Shown: positions 7,622 through 17,143, counted from the first letter of the stretch. The stretch is 64,000 nt of DNA from Shimia sp. R9_2 (GCF_017743735.1 NZ_JAGHRO010000007.1:124001-188000); one strand, 5' to 3'. The notes: generated by a model from the letters alone, not told the origin. Translations and numbers: made by a program.

Positions 7622-8791
7622 TTGTTTCGATCGGCTCTAAAACTCCTATCCGCCAGTGCATTGGCTCTTGGCATCGCCACCTCGATCCATGCCTTCGAAA
7701 CCAAAGCGAAAGCAGCCTTTGTGATTGACCACACAACAGGCACAGTCCTGATGGCAAAGAATGCGGATGACGCTTTGCCTCCTGCTTCGATGTCCAAACT
7801 CATGACGCTTTACATGGCGTTTGAAGCTGTGCGCGACGGTCGTTTGAGCATGACCGAAAAATTGCCGGTCTCTCAACACGCTATGAACTATGGCGGATCG
7901 ACCATGTTTCTTGACACCACCGATCGGGTATCTGTCGAAGATCTGCTCCGCGGCATTATCGTGCTGTCTGGCAATGATGCCTGTGCTGTGATTGCGGAAA
8001 CTCTGAGCCCGGATGGCACCGAGGCGGGGTTCGCACGCCTGATGACACGGCGTGCCCGCCAGATGGGCATGACCAATTCCACTTTTGCGAACTCAAACGG
8101 TTGGCCAGCGCCTGGTCACCGTATGAGCATGCGCGACCTTGCCTTGCTCGCGAACCATCTGATCACGGATTTCCCTGAATTTTATCCGATGTTTTCAGAG
8201 ACGGAGTTTGCGTTTGATGGCCGTGCGCCAAAGAACACGCAAAACCGCAACCCTTTGCTTAAGCTGGATATCGGTGCCGACGGTTTGAAAACCGGCCATA
8301 CCGTTGAGGCTGGCTATGGTTTGGTCGGCTCCGCCAAACAGGAAAACCGTCGCGTGATTTTCGCCTTCTCAGGCCTGGACACTGTTCAGGAAAGAGCCGA
8401 GATTTCGGAACAAATTGTCAACTGGGCCTTTCGCCAGTTTTCAGAAACGACGCTGATCCGTCAAGGTGAACGCTTGGCTGAGGCGGATGTCTGGATGGGT
8501 AAAATACCGCGCGTTGGCCTCGTACCCGCGGAAGACGTGGAAGTTCTCCTGCCAGTCCTGTCTCGCGGCAAGGTCGAAGGCGAAGTGATTTACAATGGCC
8601 CGATAGAAGCCCCCATCGCACAAGGCCAGCGCCTTGCCGAATTGGTTCTCAGCCCCGAAGGACTTCCCAAAATGCGCATTCCGCTCGTCGCAGAAACCGA
8701 CGTGCCTGAAGGCGGATTCGGAGTGCGCCTACGTGCAGCATCGAGCGTGTTGATGTCTCAGTTTGGCCTTCTGGTTGAGGAAGCGTCGTGA
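7622..8791 (+). CDS. dacC: D-alanyl-D-alanine carboxypeptidase (PBP5/6 family)
   Basis: A 389-residue periplasmic enzyme that trims the terminal D-Ala of peptidoglycan pentapeptides. The signal peptide spans about residues 1-25. The serine-protease S11 motifs are all visible: SMSK (SxxK nucleophile) near residue 57, SGN near 117 and KTG near 223. The last 100 residues form the beta-rich PBP5 C-terminal domain and end in a likely amphipathic anchor helix. The start is TTG 7622 with AGGGAGA upstream. The stop overlaps the GTG of tmk, so the genes are translationally coupled. The gene could equally be named dacA or dacF. Confidence 0.93.
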   Translation: MFRSALKLLSASALALGIATSIHAFETKAKAAFVIDHTTGTVLMAKNADDALPPASMSKLMTLYMAFEAVRDGRLSMTEKLPVSQHAMNYGGSTMFLDTTDRVSVEDLLRGIIVLSGNDACAVIAETLSPDGTEAGFARLMTRRARQMGMTNSTFANSNGWPAPGHRMSMRDLALLANHLITDFPEFYPMFSETEFAFDGRAPKNTQNRNPLLKLDIGADGLKTGHTVEAGYGLVGSAKQENRRVIFAFSGLDTVQERAEISEQIVNWAFRQFSETTLIRQGERLAEADVWMGKIPRVGLVPAEDVEVLLPVLSRGKVEGEVIYNGPIEAPIAQGQRLAELVLSPEGLPKMRIPLVAETDVPEGGFGVRLRAASSVLMSQFGLLVEEAS

Positions 8792-9423
8792 CCACTGGCT
8801 GCTTTATCACCTTTGAGGGCATTGATGGGTCGGGAAAATCAACCCAGGCCAAAAAGCTCGCGGAAACTCTGAGATCTCAGGGGTTTGAAGTTGTGCTGAC
8901 CCGTGAACCAGGTGGCTCGGAAGGGGCCGAGCAAATCCGCTCATTGGTGCTGGAAGGAGACCCCGACCGGTGGTCTGCTGAAACAGAGATCCTGCTTTTC
9001 ACCGCAGCCCGCCGCGACCATTTGGAACGGACAATTTTGCCCGCTATCGCTGCAGGCAAAGTGGTGATCTGTGATCGCTTTGCAGACAGCACCCGGATGT
9101 ACCAAGGCCTGTCACGCGGCGACCTGCGTGCGTTGGTCGACAAGCTGCACAGTTTGATGATTGGCCGTGAGCCAGACATGACCATTCTTATCGACATGGA
9201 CCCTTCGGAAGGGTTGAAACGGGCAAAATCGCGAAACACCTCAGAGGAGCGGTTTGAGGACTTCGGCGAAGGCCTGCAACGGCAAATGCGTCAGGGTTTT
9301 TTAGAGCTGTCAAAGGAATATGCTGAGCGTTTCATCGTGATTGACGGTGCACGCAGCCAAGATGAAGTGGCTGCTGATGTGCTGAACCACACCACCAACC
9401 AGCTTAAAGGTCTGGCCGCGTGA
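8788..9423 (+). CDS. tmk: Thymidylate kinase
   Basis: A 211-residue enzyme phosphorylating dTMP to dTDP with ATP. The P-loop GIDGSGKST (residues 10-18), the DR of CDRFADS (about 93-99) with the TMP-binding motif, and the LID segment RAKSRN are all present. The start is a GTG overlapping the dac stop by 4 nt; the stop overlaps the GTG of holB the same way. Pairing tmk with holB is a conserved arrangement in many bacteria. Length is normal for the family. Confidence 0.96.
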   Translation: MTTGCFITFEGIDGSGKSTQAKKLAETLRSQGFEVVLTREPGGSEGAEQIRSLVLEGDPDRWSAETEILLFTAARRDHLERTILPAIAAGKVVICDRFADSTRMYQGLSRGDLRALVDKLHSLMIGREPDMTILIDMDPSEGLKRAKSRNTSEERFEDFGEGLQRQMRQGFLELSKEYAERFIVIDGARSQDEVAADVLNHTTNQLKGLAA

Positions 9424-10571
9424 GCGACGAACAAGCGCCGGAACCTGATCGCGTTGAGGGCGCGCCGCATCCGCGCGAGACACTTGCGCTTTTTGGACAG
9501 GAGAGCGCGGAGACTGATTTTCTCACGGCGGTGAATTCGCAAAGACTGCATCACGGGTGGCTGATCAGCGGCCCCAAAGGTGTGGGCAAAGCGACCCTTG
9601 CCTGGCGGATCGCACGCTTCTTGCTGACGCTGCCACTTGAGGCAGAAGGCGGCCTGTTTGGTGATGCCCCGCCAGAGCACACCTCTTTGAACGTAGACCC
9701 CGAACACCCGGTATCACATCGTATCCGAGCTCTGTCTGAACCTGGCGTGTTCCTTCTGCGCCGCGGTTGGGCAGGCAGCACAGACAGCGCACGCGACAAA
9801 TCCCGACAAGAGGGCAAATTTGCTTCTGAAATCCGCGTAAACGAAGTCCGCGAGCTGACCGGCTTCCTGCACATGTCCATGGCAGATGGCGGCCGTCGGG
9901 TTGTGATCGTCGACAGCGCTGACGAGCTGAACGTAAACGCAGCCAACGCTCTTTTGAAAATGCTGGAAGAGCCACCCGCGCGCGCAGTGATGTTGTTGAT
10001 ATCCCATCAACCTTCACGCCTTCTGCCGACGATCCGTTCCCGCTGTCGCGAACTACGCCTAAATCCGCTCACGCCAGAGGATATGCACTCTGCTCTCACT
10101 CAAGCAGGGTTTGAGGCCGCAGAGTCTCCGGCACTCTCCGAACTGGCCGGCGGTTCGGTTGGAGAAGCATTGCGGCTGCTGCAGCAGGATGGGCTGACGC
10201 TTTACTCCGAACTGCTTGCATTGTTTTCCGCACGACAGGGCTTTGATCGCCCACGTGCTCTAAATCTTGCCAACACGATGGTCGGACGTGGGGCTGAGGC
10301 GCGCTTTGAGATGCTGTTGACGCTGCTGGATCTATTTTTGCTGCGCTTGGCGCGCACTGGCGCACTCGGACAACCACCAATGGTCGAAGCAGTACCCAAC
10401 GAGGCCCAAATCTTGAGCCAACTGGCCCACTCCCCTTACAAAGCGCGCCAATGGGCGCAGGTCGCGCAAGAAATATCAGACAGAACACAACACGGAAAAT
10501 CTGTGAACCTTGACCCCGCCTCTTTGGTACTCGATACGGTCTTTAAGATTCACGAAACAGCGGTTGCTTGA
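9420..10571 (+). CDS. holB: DNA polymerase III delta' subunit
   Basis: A 383-residue clamp-loader subunit of the AAA+ family. The Walker-type GPKGVGKATLAWRIA is at about 44-58, where Ala replaces the usual Ser/Thr after the Lys. VDSADELNVNAANALLKMLEEPP (the Walker B region through sensor 1) lies around 164-186, followed by SRCRELRLNPL. No zinc-finger cysteines are seen in the first domain, as in several alphaproteobacterial delta' subunits. The start is GTG 9420, overlapping tmk. TatD follows 3 nt later. Confidence 0.93.
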   Translation: MSDEQAPEPDRVEGAPHPRETLALFGQESAETDFLTAVNSQRLHHGWLISGPKGVGKATLAWRIARFLLTLPLEAEGGLFGDAPPEHTSLNVDPEHPVSHRIRALSEPGVFLLRRGWAGSTDSARDKSRQEGKFASEIRVNEVRELTGFLHMSMADGGRRVVIVDSADELNVNAANALLKMLEEPPARAVMLLISHQPSRLLPTIRSRCRELRLNPLTPEDMHSALTQAGFEAAESPALSELAGGSVGEALRLLQQDGLTLYSELLALFSARQGFDRPRALNLANTMVGRGAEARFEMLLTLLDLFLLRLARTGALGQPPMVEAVPNEAQILSQLAHSPYKARQWAQVAQEISDRTQHGKSVNLDPASLVLDTVFKIHETAVA

Positions 10572-10574
10572 GTT

Positions 10575-11381
10575 TTGACTGACCTAACTAAGATCACCGA
10601 CAGCCATTGCCATCTCGATTTCCCCGATTTTGAGGGCCAGATCGACGACATCATCACGCGCGCCGCCGACGCGGGTGTGACACGCATGGTGACAATCTGC
10701 ACCAAGCTGCGCAATGAACCTACCGTCCGTGCAATTGCCGAGGCACACGCGCCAATCTTCTATGCCGCAGGCACCCATCCCATGAGTGCAGCGGATGAAC
10801 CCATGGCAACGGTTGATGAGCTGGTCGCCATCGCGCAACACCCCAAAATGGTGGGTATTGGTGAAACCGGTCTCGACTATCACTACACCGCCGAGAGCAA
10901 AGAGGTGCAGCAGGTCTCGTTGCGCATACATATCGAAGCCGCGCGCCAAACTGGTTTGCCTCTCATTATCCACAGCCGCGACGCAGACGAGGACATGGCG
11001 CAGATCCTCACGGAGGAGCACAAAACCGGCAGTTTTGGCTGCGTGATGCATTGCTACAGTTCTGGGCCGAAACTCGCGCAGCAGATGCTTGACCTCGGCT
11101 TTTATCTTTCCATGTCGGGCATTGCCGCCTTCCCGCGCTCACAAGAAGTTCGAGATATTTTTGCGGCAGCACCCGTCGACCGCATTTTGGTGGAAACCGA
11201 CGCACCTTACCTTGCGCCCCCACCCTATCGCGGCAAGCGCAACGAGCCGGCATATGTAGAGAAAACGGCCCGTGTTGGGGCCGAGGTTTTTGGCATGGAC
11301 TATGCCGATTTCGCAGCCCAAACGCAGGCGAACTTTGAACGCCTTTTCAGCAAAGTCTTTCAGAAAGCCAACGCCGCATGA
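10575..11381 (+). CDS. tatD: TatD-family metal-dependent DNase
   Basis: A 268-residue TIM-barrel hydrolase (YcfH/TatD type). Metal-ligand motifs are visible: SHCHLDF (11-17), GETGLDYHY (95-103), IHSRDAD (about 135-141), MHCYSSG (about 157-163) and ETDAPYLAPPPYRGKRNEP (about 207-225). The start is TTG 10575, 3 nt after holB. The stop overlaps the ATG of the next gene (ATGA), so the run tmk-holB-tatD-MBL is one transcription unit. The family shows DNase or D-aminoacyl-tRNA deacylase activity; the substrate is not set by the sequence. Confidence 0.92.
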   Translation: MTDLTKITDSHCHLDFPDFEGQIDDIITRAADAGVTRMVTICTKLRNEPTVRAIAEAHAPIFYAAGTHPMSAADEPMATVDELVAIAQHPKMVGIGETGLDYHYTAESKEVQQVSLRIHIEAARQTGLPLIIHSRDADEDMAQILTEEHKTGSFGCVMHCYSSGPKLAQQMLDLGFYLSMSGIAAFPRSQEVRDIFAAAPVDRILVETDAPYLAPPPYRGKRNEPAYVEKTARVGAEVFGMDYADFAAQTQANFERLFSKVFQKANAA

Positions 11382-12181
11382 GCGCAACGCTGACCTTCAC
11401 CATCCTCGGATGTGGCAGCTCAGGGGGAGTGCCGCGCATTGGTGGCCATTGGGGGGACTGCGACCCCAAAAATCCAAAAAACCGCCGCCGCCGCTGCTCT
11501 ATGCTGGTTGAGAAGCAAACATCCGAGGGCAAGACGACCGTATTGATCGACACATCCCCTGACATGCGTGATCAGCTATTGTCGGAGAATGTCGGCGCTT
11601 TGGACGGGGTCGTTTATACCCATTCTCACGCAGACCATGTGCATGGCATAGATGATCTGCGCATGGTGGTCTTTAACATGCGCAAACGGATTTCGGTCTG
11701 GGCGGATGGAGCTACACAAAACGATCTGCTTTCGCGCTTTGGCTACGCCTTTGTTCAGCCAAAAGATTCGCCCTACCCCCCAATCCTTGAGATGCACACC
11801 ATTGGTGATGAGCCCTTTAGCGTCAGCGGCGCTGGTGGTGATATCACATTTGAACCGGTACGCGTAGACCACGGCAGCATCGATGCACTGGCATTTCGCA
11901 TAAACGACGTTGTCTATATGCCAGACGTCTCTCAAATCTATGAGACATCATGGGGCCAACTCAAAGGCCTCGACTGCCTGATCGTGGACGCCTTACGCAG
12001 AGCTCCGCACCCCACACACGCGCATTTGGATCAAGCTCTCGCCTGGATCGAACAGCTTGCCCCCAAGCGTGCTGTCCTCACAAACATGCACATCGATCTG
12101 GACTTCGAAACGATCGCCGCCGAAACCGCAGACCACATCGCGCCGGCATATGACGGAATGAAAATTACCGTCGATCTTTAG
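11378..12181 (+). CDS. MBL-fold metallohydrolase (PhnP-like)
   Basis: A 267-residue metallo-beta-lactamase-fold phosphodiesterase-like protein. It starts with the ILGCGSSGGVPRIG signature, carries the metal motif THSHADHVHGID (residues about 74-85), further ligands VDHGS and PDVS, and a final MHIDLDF. This layout matches PhnP-type cyclic phosphodiesterases, although no phn genes are nearby. It overlaps tatD by 4 nt, as in many alphaproteobacteria, so it is the last gene of the dac-tmk-holB operon. A tRNA- or nucleotide-related role is possible but inferred. Confidence 0.88.
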   Translation: MSATLTFTILGCGSSGGVPRIGGHWGDCDPKNPKNRRRRCSMLVEKQTSEGKTTVLIDTSPDMRDQLLSENVGALDGVVYTHSHADHVHGIDDLRMVVFNMRKRISVWADGATQNDLLSRFGYAFVQPKDSPYPPILEMHTIGDEPFSVSGAGGDITFEPVRVDHGSIDALAFRINDVVYMPDVSQIYETSWGQLKGLDCLIVDALRRAPHPTHAHLDQALAWIEQLAPKRAVLTNMHIDLDFETIAAETADHIAPAYDGMKITVDL

Positions 12182-12208
12182 CGACCTCACCGCCCAAAGG
12201 CTCTCACG

Positions 12209-13138
12209 ATGCAAACTTTGATATCGGTGATCATGCCGGTCTTCATCCTGATTGGCTTTGGGTACTTGGCTGCATGGCGCGGCTATTTCAGCGCATCCAA
12301 CGTCGATGGTCTGATGCGCTTTGCCACGAACTTTGCGGTCCCCGTACTTCTGTTTCGCGCCATCTCAACTCTTGACCTGGCGGCAGAGTACAATCTCAAC
12401 CTGCTCGGCAGCTTCTATGGTGCAGCGTTTATCTGTTTCACCACCGGCATGCTGGGGGCAAAGTTCCTTTTTGGCCGCGATTGGGAAGACGCCACAGCGA
12501 TTGCATTTGTTTGCCTATTCTCAAACTCTCTGCTTCTTGGGCTCGCCATTATGGAGCGGGCCTATGGTGCTAACAGCCTGACGGGGAACTACGCTATCAT
12601 CTCCATCCACGCGCCCTTCTGCTACGGGCTTGGCATTGCCACCATGGAGATCATGCGCGCACGGCGCACAAGCAAGGCGCGGATCGTGCCAACTGTGTTG
12701 AAAGCGATGTTCTCCAATGCGCTGATATTGGGCATCGCATTGGGATTTATCGTCAACCTTGGCAATGTCCCAGTGCCTGCACCTGCCATGCACGCCGTGA
12801 ACCTGTTGGCATCCTCCGCGTTGCCTGCAGCACTCTTTGGGATGGGTGGTGTGCTTTATCGCTATCGCCCGGAGGGAGACATGCGCACAATCCTGTTTTG
12901 CTGCGCTGTCTCATTGGGCCTGCACCCAGCGCTCACGTTCCTATTTGGCTCTCTGTCCTCTATCTCCGTCGAAAATATGCGGTCGGCTATTGTCACCGCC
13001 TCTATGGCACCAGGCATCAATGCCTATCTCTTTGCCAATATGTATGGCCGCGCGATGAGAGTCGCCGCCTCAACAGTGCTGATCGGCACCGCCTTCTCCG
13101 TGCTTACCGTATGGCTGTGGCTCGGCCTTTTGCCCTAA
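12209..13138 (+). CDS. AEC-family (auxin efflux carrier-type) transporter
   Basis: A 309-residue inner-membrane protein with about ten hydrophobic segments in two halves, matching the AEC/PIN-like family of secondary transporters. Typical features are the N-terminal VIMPVFILIGFGYLAAWRG and the polar-interrupted helix near NAPF/FSNSLLLG. Family members export or import carboxylates such as malate; the substrate cannot be read from sequence. The gene starts 27 nt after the MBL gene and may be co-transcribed or have its own weak promoter. Confidence 0.85.
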   Translation: MQTLISVIMPVFILIGFGYLAAWRGYFSASNVDGLMRFATNFAVPVLLFRAISTLDLAAEYNLNLLGSFYGAAFICFTTGMLGAKFLFGRDWEDATAIAFVCLFSNSLLLGLAIMERAYGANSLTGNYAIISIHAPFCYGLGIATMEIMRARRTSKARIVPTVLKAMFSNALILGIALGFIVNLGNVPVPAPAMHAVNLLASSALPAALFGMGGVLYRYRPEGDMRTILFCCAVSLGLHPALTFLFGSLSSISVENMRSAIVTASMAPGINAYLFANMYGRAMRVAASTVLIGTAFSVLTVWLWLGLLP

Positions 13139-13210
13139 GTCCACCTTCAACTCTTGCATACCAGCACAGGAGCCACCAATTCCTAAGATGTTAAGGAATA
13201 GGAAGCGCTC

Positions 13211-13852
13211 ATGACCCAAACTCCCATCCGTATAGACATCGTATCTGATGTCGTTTGCCCTTGGTGCATCGTTGGCTATCGCCAACTTATGAAGGCGGCC
13301 GAAACCACGGGAGTTGAGATTGAAACATACTGGCATCCGTTTGAGCTCAACCCAGACATGGTGCCAGAAGGCGAAAACCTTCGAGACCATATCATGCGAA
13401 AATATGGATCATCGGCCGAGCAATCCGAGGACTCTCGCAAGCGCTTGTCCGATATTGGCTCTGAGTTGGACATTGCGTTTGCTTGGTCTGAAACCAACCG
13501 CATCTACAACACCTTCGATGCGCACCAGCTCATTCACTGGGCCAGTGAACAAGGAAAAGCACAATCCCTAAAGCTCGCGCTCTTTGAGGCCTATTTTGTA
13601 GATGGGCGGGACGTGAGCGATAGAAGTTTGCTTATTGAGGTCGCTCAAAGCCTTGGCCTAGACGGCGAAGAAGCGAAAGCCGTGTTGGAGGATCAAAGAT
13701 TTTCCGATGTGGTGCGCGAGAAAGAACGTTTTTGGACCTCGCGCGGTGTGTCAGGCGTCCCCACGATGATCTTTGACGCCAAACACGCGACATCCGGAGC
13801 CCAGGGAGTGGCTGCTTTCGCAAACATCCTCACCCAACTTGCGGCACGTTGA
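13211..13852 (+). CDS. DsbA-family oxidoreductase (FrnE-like)
   Basis: A 213-residue thioredoxin-fold protein without a signal peptide, so cytoplasmic. The CPWC active site is near residue 18 in the context DVVCPWCIVGYRQL; the helical insert covers about 60-140 and the cis-Pro region is GVSGVPTMIF (about 178-187). This is the FrnE/2-hydroxychromene isomerase-like branch of the DsbA family. Length is normal. The start follows GGAAG by 8 nt. A strong intrinsic terminator lies about 100 bp downstream and ends the transcription unit. Confidence 0.9.
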   Translation: MTQTPIRIDIVSDVVCPWCIVGYRQLMKAAETTGVEIETYWHPFELNPDMVPEGENLRDHIMRKYGSSAEQSEDSRKRLSDIGSELDIAFAWSETNRIYNTFDAHQLIHWASEQGKAQSLKLALFEAYFVDGRDVSDRSLLIEVAQSLGLDGEEAKAVLEDQRFSDVVREKERFWTSRGVSGVPTMIFDAKHATSGAQGVAAFANILTQLAAR

Positions 13853-13949
13853 ACGGCCTATTTACAGACAGCAAAACCTCTTCAGCCTCAGCCCCAAATG
13901 CATCCGGCAGAACAATCCGAGCCGGCCCACTTCCATGCAAAATTTGACA

Positions 13950-13979
13950 CGCCGGAATCAGCGATTCCGGCGTTTTTAT
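13950..13979 (+). terminator. Intrinsic terminator after the DsbA-family gene
   Basis: A perfect 10-bp stem (CGCCGGAATC / GATTCCGGCG, 13950-13959 and 13963-13972) with a 3-nt loop, followed by TTTTTATT. Confidence 0.9.
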
Positions 13980-14269
13980 TTGGCAGCTCATGCTGCCCCA
14001 TTCCCCAAAAATTCGATTTTTTTCCTTGAGACTTGTTTCATGCACTAAGGTGCAGAAGGCCAAACGAACCAGCGCAGATCAGGCCGAAAATCCGTCCTTT
14101 TTCAAGCTGTTGCCCAGCTCCCTGTCGAACTCTCGCCACCCTGACCGCAGATGTTTCGCATTGTTCAGAAACGCCTCATCCGGACTGTTTCGGGGTAACG
14201 CGGTGTTAAGGCCTCCCAGCATAGGTTGCCTTCAATCAGCCAGTCCGAAAACGGTATCGAACCAAACCC
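13980..14269. other. Upstream region of the chemotaxis operon
   Basis: No gene is supported. The interval should hold the che promoter. A TTGAGA at about 14027 is a possible -35 element but I see no convincing -10 at normal spacing, so I do not mark a promoter. Confidence 0.4.
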
Positions 14270-14572
14270 ATGAACACAGCAAACTCTTCCCCCCAACCAG
14301 ACTGCATAGCGCTTCCGCAGCAGCTGGATTTCGCCCATTGCTCAGAACTACGCCAGGCTATTGAGGCTTCCCGTGGTCAACCTTTGGCCTTGGATGCGCT
14401 CCACGTGGAGTTTCTTGGAGGCGCCGGTGCCGAGCTTTTGCTGGCCACACGTGCCGAATGGGCCGCACGCGGCCTGGCATTCGAAGTCAAACAACCATCC
14501 GATGATTTTCTAAAAGGTATGGAGCGGCTCGGCCTGCCCCATTCCAGTCTTCTTGAAAGGGGCAACGCATGA
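14270..14572 (+). CDS. STAS-domain protein heading the chemotaxis operon
   Basis: A 100-residue single-domain STAS protein (MlaB/anti-anti-sigma-like fold). Residues 17-50 (LPQQLDFAHCSELRQAIEA...LALDALHVEFLGGAGAELLL) follow the STAS pattern, but the usual phosphorylatable Ser of the D-S-S/T-G motif is replaced by FLGGAG, so phospho-regulation of the SpoIIAA type is unlikely. Its stop overlaps the cheY start (ATGA), implying coupled expression with cheY-cheA. STAS genes at the head of alphaproteobacterial che operons are common; their role is poorly known. Confidence 0.82.
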   Translation: MNTANSSPQPDCIALPQQLDFAHCSELRQAIEASRGQPLALDALHVEFLGGAGAELLLATRAEWAARGLAFEVKQPSDDFLKGMERLGLPHSSLLERGNA

Positions 14573-14934
14573 CAACCAAGATTCTTGCAGTTGATGATTC
14601 CCGCACGATGCGAGCGATGATTCAAACCGCTCTTACCGACGCTGGATTTGACGTGGACTTGGCCGAAGACGGTATCGACGGACTGGACAAACTGTCTGGT
14701 TCCGATCCTGATCTGGTGATCACCGACATCAACATGCCACGCCTCGACGGTTTCGGCATGATCGAAGGTGTCCGTGAGCGCCCTGAGTGTGCTTCGCTGC
14801 CAATTCTCGTTCTGACCACCGAGAGCGGTGAAGAGCTGAAACAACGTGCCCGCACCGCCGGTGCAACTGGCTGGATCGTCAAACCATTTGATGCCGAAAA
14901 GCTGGTTGCCATCATCAATCGTCTGGTTGTCTGA
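14569..14934 (+). CDS. cheY: Chemotaxis response regulator CheY (first copy)
   Basis: A 121-residue single receiver domain. The acidic pair DD (9-10), phospho-acceptor Asp53 in ITDINMPRLDG, Thr in LTTESG (about 83) and Lys in IVKPFDAEK (about 103) are all in place. It is phosphorylated by CheA and either acts on the flagellar switch or serves as a phosphate sink. It is coupled to the STAS gene upstream and lies 10 nt before cheA. It is closer to the classic CheY than the second copy at 18508. Confidence 0.95.
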   Translation: MTTKILAVDDSRTMRAMIQTALTDAGFDVDLAEDGIDGLDKLSGSDPDLVITDINMPRLDGFGMIEGVRERPECASLPILVLTTESGEELKQRARTAGATGWIVKPFDAEKLVAIINRLVV

Positions 14935-14944
14935 AAGGAACTGA

Positions 14945-17143
14945 GTGATGTCCGATCTTCGTGACATGTTCTTTGAGGAATGCGACGACCTTCTTGAGGT
15001 TCTGTCGACCGGTCTGGATGATCTCCAGAACGGCAATTCAGACGCGGAAACCATCAACGCGATGTTCCGCTCTGTGCATTCCATCAAAGGCGGCGCCGGC
15101 GCATTTGGCCTGGATCGCCTGATCAAATTTGCCCACGCATTCGAAAACGTGTTGGACGATTTGCGTTCAAACAAAATCGATGTCGACCCTAACATCACCG
15201 CACTGATGTTCTCGGGTTTCGACCACCTGAGCGATCTTGTGGACGCCGCGCGGGAAGACAACGACATGCCAGAGAGCGAAGGCGCGTCAGTGCTTTCCGA
15301 CCTGAAGCTTGTCACCCAAAATGCCAATGGTGGCGTTGCGGAAGAAGACGACGCCGCAGAAGTGTCCTCTGACGATTTCGTAGCGGTGACGCTGGACATG
15401 GGGCTGGACCTCGATCTCGGCGGCGATGGCCCCGGTGATCTTCCGGGCCTGCCTTCCCTTGAGCCAGTCGCAGAAGGCGCCACTCACTTCGTGGTAAAAT
15501 TCTCTGCAGAACCAGTGCTCTACGCACGTGGGCACGATCCAGCGCTGCTATTCCGTGCCTTGGGTGAAATGGGTGAAATGACCGTTGAGGCTGACACCTC
15601 AACAGTTGCACCTCTGGAAAGCCTGCAAGACGCACCTGCGGCCATCGCATGGACGCTTACGCTGCGCCCAGACGACGGGATTGACGAAAGCACGATCCGC
15701 GAGATTTTCGAATTTGTGGAAGGCCAATGCAAGCTCGACATCACCGAAGTTGCCGCTGAAGCCGCACCTGTGGTTGAAGCTGCCCCTGTTGTAGAAGAGA
15801 TCGCCGCTGTGCCGGAAGCTGCCCCTAAGCCTGCAAGCCGTGCAAAGCCCGAACCTGCTGACAAGGAAGCGAAACAGGAGGCCAAAGGCGGAGACGGCGG
15901 AAAAAAGTCCTCTGAACCGCGCAACAGCACAATCCGTGTGGATCTGAATCGTGTCGACCGTTTGATTAACCTCGTCGGCGAGCTTGTGATCAGCGAAGCG
16001 ATGTTGCGCCAGTCGATGAACGAGCTACCGGTTTCGGCCAACAGCGCGGTCAGCGAAGCCATTGGTCAGCTCAAGACGCTCTCCGGCGTTCTTCAGGAAA
16101 GCGTTATGGCAATCCGTGCGCAACCTGTACGCGGCCTGTTCCAACGTATGAGCCGCATCGTTCGAGAATCCTCTCGTCAGGCAGGTAAGACCTCTCGTCT
16201 GGTCATGGTTGGCGAAGCGACCGAGGTCGACAAGACCGTGACCGAGCGCTTGGTTGAGCCACTGACCCACATGATCCGGAACTCCGTGGACCACGGTCTT
16301 GAAAAGGCGGAAGATCGGGTCGCTGCGGGCAAGCCGGAAATGGGCACCATCAAACTGGAAGCTGCACACCGCTCTGGCCGTGTTGTCATCTCCCTGTCTG
16401 ATGACGGTGCTGGCGTAAACCGCGAGAAAGTGCGTCGCAAAGCTGAAGAAAAGGGTTTGGTACGTCCTGAGGATGACCTGACCGACAGCGATATCGACAA
16501 CCTGCTCTTCCGTCCGGGCTTCTCCACAGCAGATGAGATCTCTCAGCTGTCTGGCCGTGGCGTTGGTATGGATGTTGTGCGCTCTGAAATTCAGGCGCTT
16601 GGCGGCCGCATCAACCTGCAATCCGAACCTGGTAAAGGCACCACGATCACAATCTCCCTGCCGCTCACACTTGCGGTCATGGAGGGCATGCTGATTGAAG
16701 TGGCTGGCGAGTCTCTTGTTGTGCCAACTGTGGCGCTGCGGGAAACGCTGCAACCGGGTCAGGCCAATATCCATGACTTCTGCGACGGTGACCGTGGTCT
16801 TTCCGTGAACGACTCAATGTTGCCGATTGTGGATCTTGGGGAGGCCTTGGGCTTCCGGACACCGCTGGAAGATCTCAGTGACCAATCGTTGCTGCTGATC
16901 GAAGGTGAATCCGGGCGACGCTCCGCTCTTGCCGTGGACGGTATCGTCGAGCAGCGCGAAGTCGTGATCAAAGGTCTGGAGCAGAACTATCACTCCATTC
17001 CCGGCATCGCAGCGGCCACCATCCTCGGCAACGGCAAAATCGCCCTGATCGTGGACACCGACCAAATGATCCCCTCACCGGGTAATGGCAACCCAGGACT
17101 GCGCAAAGGGTCCGAACTTGTAGAGGTGAACTCCTATGTCTGA
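14945..17143 (+). CDS. cheA: Chemotaxis histidine kinase CheA
   Basis: A 732-residue cytoplasmic kinase. The P1/HPt domain (1-105) carries His45 in SVHSIKGGAGAFG; residues about 175-260 form a small alpha/beta region typical of P2 or P2-like segments; an Ala/Pro/Lys-rich linker follows. P3 dimerisation starts at IRVDLNRVDRLINLVGELVI. The catalytic domain shows the N box LTHMIRNSVDHGLE, the G1 box SDDGAGV and the G2 box GRGVGMDVV. A CheW-like P5 domain ends the protein. The frame opens with GTG 14945 followed by ATG 14948; the ATG is the likelier start given GGA at about 14938. The stop overlaps the cheW start. Confidence 0.97.
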   Translation: MMSDLRDMFFEECDDLLEVLSTGLDDLQNGNSDAETINAMFRSVHSIKGGAGAFGLDRLIKFAHAFENVLDDLRSNKIDVDPNITALMFSGFDHLSDLVDAAREDNDMPESEGASVLSDLKLVTQNANGGVAEEDDAAEVSSDDFVAVTLDMGLDLDLGGDGPGDLPGLPSLEPVAEGATHFVVKFSAEPVLYARGHDPALLFRALGEMGEMTVEADTSTVAPLESLQDAPAAIAWTLTLRPDDGIDESTIREIFEFVEGQCKLDITEVAAEAAPVVEAAPVVEEIAAVPEAAPKPASRAKPEPADKEAKQEAKGGDGGKKSSEPRNSTIRVDLNRVDRLINLVGELVISEAMLRQSMNELPVSANSAVSEAIGQLKTLSGVLQESVMAIRAQPVRGLFQRMSRIVRESSRQAGKTSRLVMVGEATEVDKTVTERLVEPLTHMIRNSVDHGLEKAEDRVAAGKPEMGTIKLEAAHRSGRVVISLSDDGAGVNREKVRRKAEEKGLVRPEDDLTDSDIDNLLFRPGFSTADEISQLSGRGVGMDVVRSEIQALGGRINLQSEPGKGTTITISLPLTLAVMEGMLIEVAGESLVVPTVALRETLQPGQANIHDFCDGDRGLSVNDSMLPIVDLGEALGFRTPLEDLSDQSLLLIEGESGRRSALAVDGIVEQREVVIKGLEQNYHSIPGIAAATILGNGKIALIVDTDQMIPSPGNGNPGLRKGSELVEVNSYV

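Noticed and set aside
14377-15483. Minus-strand ORF of 368 codons over cheY and cheA.
   Set aside because: It is a mirror of the two che genes on the other strand and has no motif of its own.
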